A stretch of DNA of 11,640 nucleotides from an uncultured Lachnospiraceae bacterium (lineage in GTDB: Bacteria > Bacillota_A > Clostridia > Lachnospirales > Lachnospiraceae). Position numbers and translations under genes: made by a program. Under the pieces are notes generated by a model. It saw only the letters and a list, made by a program, of their open reading frames with translations, had not been told where the DNA came from and made no database searches. Positions 6,521 to 11,640 of the stretch are shown here, piece by piece. The DNA is taken from contig CAMKAA010000015.1 in the NCBI GenBank assembly GCA_946410365.1, forward strand, positions 1 through 11,640, in the 5' to 3' direction. The first letter of the stretch is position 1; each line of letters starts with the position of its first letter.

Positions 6521-7234
6521 ATGACAGACTATTTGGAAAAATTTGCCGCGCAGAGAGATATCGGGGAGCGGATCAGCGTATTCGCGGAGTCTCTGCTCGC
6601 TGAACAGTCCCCCGAACTGAGAATATTGGAGAAAAAGGCTCTGGAGGATGGAGTACCGATCATTCGGCCCCACACCCGGGGCCTTATTCAGTGTCTGCTG
6701 GAAATGCTGGCGCCGCGCAGGATCCTGGAGATCGGCACGGCGGTGGGATACTCGGCACTGGTCATGTACACCTATGCGCCCGCATCCTGCGAGATCATTA
6801 CCATTGAACGGGATGAAAAGAGAGCGGGTGAGGCCCGGCTGAATTTTGACAGATTCGGGGCAGACAGGATCACGCTCCTTGAGGGGGACGCGGCTCAGAT
6901 CCTGCCGGAGCTCTCGGGAACCTTCGACCTGATCTTTATGGACGCGGCGAAGGGACAGTACATACGGTTTCTGCCGGATGTGATCAGGCTCCTGAGGGAA
7001 GGCGGCGTTCTGCTGTCCGACAACGTCCTCAAGGAGGGCGAGATCCTGGAGTCGAAGTTCGCGGTGACAAGGCGCAACCGCACGATCCACAAGCGGATGC
7101 GGGAGTATCTGGCGGCGGTCTCTGAGGACCCGCGCCTTAGGACGATACTCCTTGAGACGGGCGACGGAGCGGCGCTTTCGGTGAGACGGCGCGGCGTGAC
7201 AGATAATTTTAAGACCGGAGGTCTCCGGCAATGA
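6521..7234 (+). CDS. trmR: SAM-dependent O-methyltransferase, YrrM/TrmR-like
   Basis: A 237-residue class I methyltransferase of the COMT-like O-methyltransferase family. It has the SAM-binding motif LEIGTAVGYS (E70-G72 region), the acidic residue after strand 2 (E96), and the metal-binding triad D141 (in FMDAAKG), D167 and N168 (in LSDN). In B. subtilis the orthologue YrrM, at the same position, is TrmR, which methylates 5-hydroxyuridine at tRNA position 34 to 5-methoxyuridine. That assignment rests on family and neighbourhood; the generic alternative is a small-molecule O-methyltransferase. It begins 30 bases after the MltG-like gene behind a hairpin and a weak ribosome site, and its stop overlaps the start of the U32 gene by four bases (ATGA), which points to coupled translation with the enzyme predicted to make its substrate. 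Confidence 0.85.
   Translation: MTDYLEKFAAQRDIGERISVFAESLLAEQSPELRILEKKALEDGVPIIRPHTRGLIQCLLEMLAPRRILEIGTAVGYSALVMYTYAPASCEIITIERDEKRAGEARLNFDRFGADRITLLEGDAAQILPELSGTFDLIFMDAAKGQYIRFLPDVIRLLREGGVLLSDNVLKEGEILESKFAVTRRNRTIHKRMREYLAAVSEDPRLRTILLETGDGAALSVRRRGVTDNFKTGGLRQ
7215..7228 (+). repeat. Short hairpin containing the ribosome binding site of the U32 gene
   Basis: CCGGA (7215-7219) pairs with TCCGG (7224-7228) around GGTC, so the Shine-Dalgarno GGAGGT at 7217-7222 lies inside a small stem-loop. It is within the end of the methyltransferase gene, so ribosomes finishing that gene would open it. Confidence 0.5.
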
Positions 7235-8529
7235 GGAGTGATATGACACAGGATGCAAAAAAGAGAAAGACGGAACTTCTTCTCCCCGCCAAGGACCTGG
7301 AAGTGCTCAAGACTGCAGTCCGCTACGGGGCGGATGCGGTCTATATCGGGGGAGAGGCCTACGGGCTGCGCGCCAAGGCGAGAAACTTTTCGCCGGCGGA
7401 GATGGCCGAAGGAATACGGTATGCCCATGAAAGAGGGGTGAAGGTGTATGTCACCGCCAATATTCTCGCTCACAACAGTGATCTTGCGGGGGCTGAGCAA
7501 TATTTTGGCCAGCTGGCGGAGATGAAGCCTGACGCGATCCTGGTGGCTGACCCCGGAATGTTCATGCTGGCGAAGAGAGCGTGCCCGGAAATTCCGCTGC
7601 ACATCTCCACTCAGGCCAACAACACCAACTACGAGACCTTTAATTTCTGGTTCGACCTGGGCGCGGAGAGAGTGGTCTGTGCGAGAGAACTGAGCCTTGT
7701 GGAGATCGCGCAGATCCGGAAGCACATTCCGGAAGATCGGGAGATAGAGGCTTTCGTGCACGGGGCAATGTGTATCTCTTACTCGGGAAGATGCCTTCTT
7801 TCAAACTATTTCACGGGCAGAGACGCCAACCACGGCGCCTGCACGCACCCCTGCAGGTGGAAATACGCTGTAATGGAGGAATCCAGGCCCGGTGTATATC
7901 TTCCGGTAGAGGAAAACGAGAGAGGCACTTTCGTTTTCAACTCCAGAGACCTGTGCATGATCGAGCACATCCCGGATCTTCTGAGGGCGGGTGTGGACAG
8001 CCTAAAGATCGAGGGGCGCATGAAGACGGCACTCTATGTCGCGTCGGTGGCCAGGGCTTACAGACAGGCGCTCGACGACTTCGATAAGAGCGAAGAACTC
8101 TACCAGTCAAGGATCCCGGAATACCAGGATGCGATCAAAAAGTGTACGTACAGGAGGTTCACAACAGGATTCTACTATGGCCGTCCTGATGAGGAGGCAA
8201 TGGTCTACGACAGCAATACCTATGTCAATGAAGCAGTTTTCCTCGGAATTGTAGAGGAGATCACGCCGGAGGGAAGGGCGCGCATCATGCAGAGGAACAA
8301 ATTCTGTGTCGGAGACCGCATAGAGATTATGAAACCTGATGGAAGAGATATTCCGATTATCGTAATTTCAATGTATAATCAGAATGGAGAGAGTGTAGAC
8401 AGCGCGCCTCACCCCAAGGAGATCATCGATCTTGAACTGGTGAACGCCGCTGATCCTTCTACGGCTGCTGAGATCGAAACGGGTGACATTTTGAGAGTGG
8501 TTGTCGCTCCCAAGGCTGAAGCAGAATAA
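7231..8529 (+). CDS. trhP: U32 peptidase-family protein, TrhP-like tRNA U34 hydroxylation factor
   Basis: A 432-residue member of the U32 family with the full family signature at E173-S192 (ExFxxGxxC, four residues, GxCxxS) and four conserved cysteines, C181, C188, C204 and C208, a pattern that holds an iron-sulfur cluster in studied relatives. Despite the name, most such proteins are not proteases. B. subtilis YrrN and YrrO, next to yrrM, are TrhP proteins needed to form 5-hydroxyuridine at tRNA position 34 from prephenate, and this protein is close to YrrO in length. The four-base overlap with the TrmR-like gene supports that role. RlhA (23S rRNA hydroxylation) is a family alternative. The start at 7231 has GGAGGT eight bases upstream; an ATG at 7243 with GAGGAG is also possible. 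Only one U32 gene is present here, against two in B. subtilis. Confidence 0.85.
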   Translation: MRSDMTQDAKKRKTELLLPAKDLEVLKTAVRYGADAVYIGGEAYGLRAKARNFSPAEMAEGIRYAHERGVKVYVTANILAHNSDLAGAEQYFGQLAEMKPDAILVADPGMFMLAKRACPEIPLHISTQANNTNYETFNFWFDLGAERVVCARELSLVEIAQIRKHIPEDREIEAFVHGAMCISYSGRCLLSNYFTGRDANHGACTHPCRWKYAVMEESRPGVYLPVEENERGTFVFNSRDLCMIEHIPDLLRAGVDSLKIEGRMKTALYVASVARAYRQALDDFDKSEELYQSRIPEYQDAIKKCTYRRFTTGFYYGRPDEEAMVYDSNTYVNEAVFLGIVEEITPEGRARIMQRNKFCVGDRIEIMKPDGRDIPIIVISMYNQNGESVDSAPHPKEIIDLELVNAADPSTAAEIETGDILRVVVAPKAEAE

Positions 8530-8553
8530 TTGTTGAAAAAAGGGGAAGAGAAA

Positions 8554-9909
8554 ATGAAGATCATAGTGGTTGGCTGCGGCAAGGTCGGCGCGGCTCTCAC
8601 GGCTCAGCTGAGCCAGGAGGGGCACGACATTGCCGTCATTGACATGGACAGCAGAGTAGTCACTGACATTTCCAACAATTTCGACGTGCTCGGACTTGTG
8701 GGAAACGGTGCCAGTCATGCCGTACAGATGGAGGCAGGGATCGAGAAGGCTGACCTTCTGGTTGCGGCGACGGATTCTGATGAGCTGAACCTCCTGTGCT
8801 GCCTCATCGCGAAGAAGGCCGGCGGATGCAGTACTGTCGCTAGAGTACGAAATCCCGTTTATAACAGTGAGATCGACTTTATCAAGGAAGAACTGGGTCT
8901 GTCCCTCACTGTAAACCCTGAATACGCAGCGGCGACAGAGGCGGCGAGAGTACTCCGGTTTCCTTCCGCTGTTCAGATCGAGACTTTTGCCAAGGGAAAG
9001 GTGGAGATCATCAAGGTGAGGATCCCGGAAGGATCCGTTCTGGACGGATGCCCCCTTGCTCAGATCCACAAGAGGACCGGCACGGACGTGCTGATCTGCA
9101 CTGTGGAGAGAGGCGATCAGGTCGAGATTCCCAACGGCTCGTTTGTGCTCAAGGCCGGGGATGTCATCAGTATCGTAGCGTCCAAAGAGAACACCAGAGA
9201 CTTTGTGGCAAGGATCGGTCTCAAGAGCCGCAGAGTCAGGGACTGCATGATCATAGGCGGCGGCAAGATCGCCTATTACCTCGCGCAGCAGCTGATCGAC
9301 ACCGGCATCCGCGTCAAGATCATCGAGAAGAACAGAGACCGCTGCGAGGAGCTGTGTGATCTGCTTCCCAAGGCGACCATCATCCATGCCGACGCCGCTA
9401 ACCAGAATATCCTCATGGAGGAGGGCATCAGGGAGTGCGAGTCCTTTGTGACACTGACCGGTATGGACGAGGAGAACCTGTTCCTGTCCCTGTTCGCCCA
9501 GGAGAGTTCCAAGGCCAAGGTCATCACCAAGGTCGACAGGCTGGATTTTGACGAGATCATCAAGCGCCTCGATCTGGGAACGCTCCTGCATCCCAAGAAT
9601 ATTACAGCGGACAATATCCTGCGCTATGTGCGCGCGCTGCAGAACTCCATCGGCAGTAACGTGGAGACACTGTACAAGATCATTGAAAATAAGGTGGAAG
9701 CTCTGGAATTCAAGATCCAGTCTGATTCCCCCGTAGTTGGGATCCCGCTGTCCCAGCTCAAAATTAAGCCGAATGTCCTGGTCGCATGCATCAGTCACGA
9801 TAGCAGGATCAGTATCCCGAACGGTAATTCCATTATCCGCGTGGGCGACAGTGTGATCGTAGTCACCTCTCACCTCGGATTCAGGGATATCAGGGATATT
9901 CTCAAGTGA
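8554..9909 (+). CDS. trkA: Trk potassium uptake regulatory subunit TrkA
   Basis: TrkA is the cytosolic, nucleotide-binding gating subunit of the Trk potassium transporter. The 451-residue protein is a tandem repeat of RCK units: a first Rossmann domain with GCGKVG at 7-12, an RCK-C domain at about 140-220, a second Rossmann domain with GGGKIA at about 235-240, and a second RCK-C domain over the last 80 residues. The tandem form separates it from KtrA, which has one unit. RCK-C domains of some Firmicutes bind c-di-AMP; whether this one does cannot be told from sequence. The ATG at 8554 is chosen because GGGGAAG lies five bases before it and the protein then begins MKIIVVG like its relatives; a TTG at 8530 would only add eight residues that overlap the ribosome site. 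trkH follows after 16 bases. Confidence 0.95.
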   Translation: MKIIVVGCGKVGAALTAQLSQEGHDIAVIDMDSRVVTDISNNFDVLGLVGNGASHAVQMEAGIEKADLLVAATDSDELNLLCCLIAKKAGGCSTVARVRNPVYNSEIDFIKEELGLSLTVNPEYAAATEAARVLRFPSAVQIETFAKGKVEIIKVRIPEGSVLDGCPLAQIHKRTGTDVLICTVERGDQVEIPNGSFVLKAGDVISIVASKENTRDFVARIGLKSRRVRDCMIIGGGKIAYYLAQQLIDTGIRVKIIEKNRDRCEELCDLLPKATIIHADAANQNILMEEGIRECESFVTLTGMDEENLFLSLFAQESSKAKVITKVDRLDFDEIIKRLDLGTLLHPKNITADNILRYVRALQNSIGSNVETLYKIIENKVEALEFKIQSDSPVVGIPLSQLKIKPNVLVACISHDSRISIPNGNSIIRVGDSVIVVTSHLGFRDIRDILK

Positions 9910-9925
9910 CGGACAGGAGGCGATT

Positions 9926-11368
9926 ATGAATTATTCCATTATTAGGAAAATACTCGGCGTCGTCATTCAGTTCACCGGTGCATTCCTGGCTCTCCCTGCT
10001 GTCTGCGGACTGTTCTACGGGGAAAAACAGGCGATCGTCTATGTGATCCTGTCCATCGCCTATTTCGTGATCGGAAGGATCATCTCCGGATTCAAACTGA
10101 GCAGCCACGCCTATTACGCGAGGGAAGGCCTTGTGATCGTAGGTATGAGCTGGATCGTCATCAGTATTCTGGGCGCGATCCCGCTGGTGATCACGAAGGA
10201 CATCCCGAACTTTACGGACGCTCTGTTTGAAACGGTTTCCGGCTTTACGACGACGGGATCCAGTATCCTGAGCGATGTCGAAGCCCTGAGCCACACAGGC
10301 CTCTTCTGGCGAAGCTTCACCCACTGGGTAGGCGGCATGGGTGTCATCGTCTTTATCCTTGCCGTGCTCCCGATGACCGGCGGCTACAACATGAACCTCA
10401 TGAGGGCGGAGAGCCCGGGCCCTACGGTCGGCAAGCTGGTCCCGCGCATGAAAGACACTGCCAAAATATTGTATTCCATCTACTTGGGCATCACTGTGGC
10501 GGAGATCATCGTCCTCGTCATTGTCGGAATGCCGCTGTTTGACGCACTCTGCATTTCCTTCGGCAGTGCCGGAACGGGCGGCTTCGGTGTGCGCAACGAC
10601 AGCTGCGGCGGTTACACAACTCTGATGCAGAGTATCATCACAGTGTTCATCCTCATGTTCGGCGTCAACTTCAACGCCTACTTCTTCATTCTGAGAAGGA
10701 AGTTCGGCGAAGTGCTCAAGATGAGTGAGCTGAAGGGATATTTTGGCATCGTCGCATTCTCGATCATCACGATCACGATCAACGTGCGGAACATGTTCCC
10801 GTCTCTGTATCAGGCGTTCCATCACTCGGCGTTCCAGGTCGCGTCGATCATCACGACCACCGGTTTCGCTACGGCGGACTTCGATCAGTGGCCCCAGTAT
10901 TCCAGGGCCTTGCTGGTGCTGATCATGTTTGTCGGCGCATGCGCAGGCAGTACCGGCGGCGGTATGAAGGTCTCCCGTATCATGCTCATGTTCAAGACCG
11001 TGTACCGCGAGATCCGCAAGTACCTGCATCCCCGCGCTGTGACGAACGTCACCATGGACGGCAAGACAATGGACAGAAGCACACTGCACAGTGTCAGCGT
11101 CTACCTGTCCACCTACATGCTGCTGTTCTCGGTATCAGTGCTGCTGATCACTCTCTTTGAGAACCTCGACCTCGAGACAGTGTTCACTTCAGTAGCCTGT
11201 ACATTCAACAATATCGGACCCGGCCTTTCCAAGGTCGGCCCGACCTGCAACTTCGGCTTTATGCAGCCGGTCACCAAGTATATCCTTATGTTTGATATGC
11301 TTGCAGGCCGTCTCGAACTGTATCCTATGCTGATGCTGCTGACACCTGCAGTGTGGAAGAACGCGTAA
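9926..11368 (+). CDS. trkH: Trk potassium uptake channel subunit TrkH
   Basis: TrkH is the membrane pore of the Trk system and works as a dimer with a TrkA ring. The 480-residue protein is hydrophobic and shows the four M1-P-M2 repeats of the superfamily. Each has a selectivity-filter glycine: GFTTTG with G111, GTGGFG near G218-G219, ITTTGFA with G313, and NNIGPG with G431. The third and fourth filters are separated by the conserved AGSTGGGMKVSR region, which includes the positively charged residues seen in TrkH. Length is typical (E. coli 483), so it appears intact. The ATG has AGGAGG at 9915-9920 six bases upstream. It is the last gene before a strong terminator. Pairing with a tandem-RCK TrkA favours Trk over Ktr. 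Confidence 0.95.
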   Translation: MNYSIIRKILGVVIQFTGAFLALPAVCGLFYGEKQAIVYVILSIAYFVIGRIISGFKLSSHAYYAREGLVIVGMSWIVISILGAIPLVITKDIPNFTDALFETVSGFTTTGSSILSDVEALSHTGLFWRSFTHWVGGMGVIVFILAVLPMTGGYNMNLMRAESPGPTVGKLVPRMKDTAKILYSIYLGITVAEIIVLVIVGMPLFDALCISFGSAGTGGFGVRNDSCGGYTTLMQSIITVFILMFGVNFNAYFFILRRKFGEVLKMSELKGYFGIVAFSIITITINVRNMFPSLYQAFHHSAFQVASIITTTGFATADFDQWPQYSRALLVLIMFVGACAGSTGGGMKVSRIMLMFKTVYREIRKYLHPRAVTNVTMDGKTMDRSTLHSVSVYLSTYMLLFSVSVLLITLFENLDLETVFTSVACTFNNIGPGLSKVGPTCNFGFMQPVTKYILMFDMLAGRLELYPMLMLLTPAVWKNA

Positions 11369-11383
11369 GATTGAATTCATTGA

Positions 11384-11422
11384 GCCGGAGGGATCTGAGA
11401 AAGGTTCCTCCGGCGCTTTTTT
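11384..11422 (+). terminator. Intrinsic terminator after trkH
   Basis: GCCGGAGG (11384-11391) and CCTCCGGC (11407-11414) form an 8-bp GC-rich stem, followed within two bases by six Ts (11417-11422). It lies 16 bases after the trkH stop and very likely ends the operon. Confidence 0.92.
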
Positions 11423-11474
11423 GCTGAATGGAATCCTGCGCAGAACGGGCTGGAAAACTTTTTTAAAAAAGGGC

Positions 11475-11503
11475 TTGCAAAAACGGGAGTCATCCTCTAT
11501 AAT
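11475..11503 (+). promoter_or_regulatory. Strong sigma-A promoter of the tRNA-Gln gene
   Basis: TTGCAA at 11475-11480, a 17-bp spacer and a perfect TATAAT at 11498-11503. Transcription should start near 11510, giving a leader of about 36 bases that contains a small 5-bp hairpin (CGACA/TGTCG, 11517-11530). Confidence 0.85.
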
Positions 11504-11545
11504 CATAATTCGTAGCCGACAGATATGTCGTTTACATAGATCCAT

Positions 11546-11618
11546 AGGGCTATAGCCAAACGGTAAGGCAGCGGACTCTGACTCCGTCATTTTGAAGGTT
11601 CGAATCCTTCTAGCCCTG
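11546..11618 (+). tRNA. tRNA-Gln, anticodon CUG
   Basis: A full cloverleaf can be drawn: acceptor stem 11546-11552 with 11611-11617 (7 bp), D arm GCC/GGC (11555-11569), anticodon stem 11571-11575 with 11583-11587 (one G-U pair), loop CTCTGAC with anticodon CTG at 11578-11580, T arm GAAGG/CCTTC (11594-11610) with loop TTCGAAT, and discriminator G at 11618. The sequence resembles known glutamine tRNAs. The variable region is six bases (CATTTT), one more than usual. CCA is not encoded (CTC follows), so the CCA-adding enzyme must finish it. Any further tRNAs of the same unit would lie beyond the window. Confidence 0.95.
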
Positions 11619-11640
11619 CTCAGAATTGAGGCTTTCATCT

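Noticed and set aside
8530..8553. TTG start for trkA at 8530
   Set aside because: It would put the clear GGGGAAG ribosome site inside the coding region; relatives begin at the MKIIVVG matching the ATG at 8554.
8368..9873. A 501-codon open frame on the - strand opposite trkA
   Set aside because: Same reasoning: trkA is unmistakable, and the antisense product shows no motif, membrane segment or convincing start.
9902..11089. A 395-codon open frame on the - strand opposite trkH, very rich in His and Asp
   Set aside because: The striking His/Asp/Glu composition is what the complement of hydrophobic codons such as ATC, GTG and GTC produces; it is not evidence of a metal-binding protein.

Overview
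The window looks like an ordinary chromosomal stretch from a Gram-positive anaerobe of the class Clostridia, most likely a Lachnospiraceae-type organism. The evidence is the gene families and their order (an IreB/RuvX/DUF1292 trio followed by RNase J, an MltG-like protein, a YrrM-type methyltransferase and a U32 peptidase-family protein), strong AGGAGG-type ribosome binding sites, sigma-A-like promoters and a tRNA gene without an encoded CCA. Base composition is moderately GC-rich. I see no phage, transposon, CRISPR, toxin or defence genes. The genus is not determined.

Layout. (1) 12-1241, + strand: thiI, whose upstream context is cut off by the window edge. (2) 1256-1288: a hairpin terminator shared by convergent genes. 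(3) 1304-1534, - strand: a 76-residue HPr-like protein that has lost the active-site histidine but keeps the regulatory-serine motif (Crh-like). (4) 1552-1603: a compact divergent promoter region. (5) 1638-3104, + strand: mtaB. (6) 3064-3136: a good promoter inside the end of mtaB and a 9-bp inverted repeat at the predicted transcript start. (7) 3178-11368, + strand: a tightly packed run, probably an operon, of ireB, ruvX, a DUF1292 gene, rnj, an MltG-like N-terminal-domain protein, trmR-like, trhP-like, trkA and trkH, closed by a strong terminator at 11384-11422. (8) 11475-11618: a near-consensus promoter and tRNA-Gln(CUG). No gene-free stretch exceeds 300 bases; the longest, 11369-11545, holds the terminator and the tRNA promoter.

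How the genes fit together. Several act on tRNA: ThiI (4-thiouridine at position 8, and thiamine sulfur), MtaB (ms2t6A37), and the adjacent TrhP-like and TrmR-like proteins, which in Bacillus subtilis form 5-hydroxyuridine and then 5-methoxyuridine at the wobble base. RuvX and RNase J handle RNA or nucleic-acid ends. IreB is known as a substrate of the Ser/Thr kinase that senses envelope stress, and the membrane MltG-like protein also points to the envelope. TrkA and TrkH form a potassium uptake system. The core order matches the B. subtilis yrzL-yrrK-yrzB-yrrL-yrrM-yrrN/O neighbourhood, with RNase J inserted.

Nothing here is clearly a new system. The points most worth a second look are the His-less HPr paralogue, the MltG-like protein that lacks its catalytic domain and ends in an acidic Ala/Pro/Glu tail, the symmetric divergent promoter, and three hairpins placed at transcript starts or ribosome binding sites (ireB leader, trmR start, trhP start).
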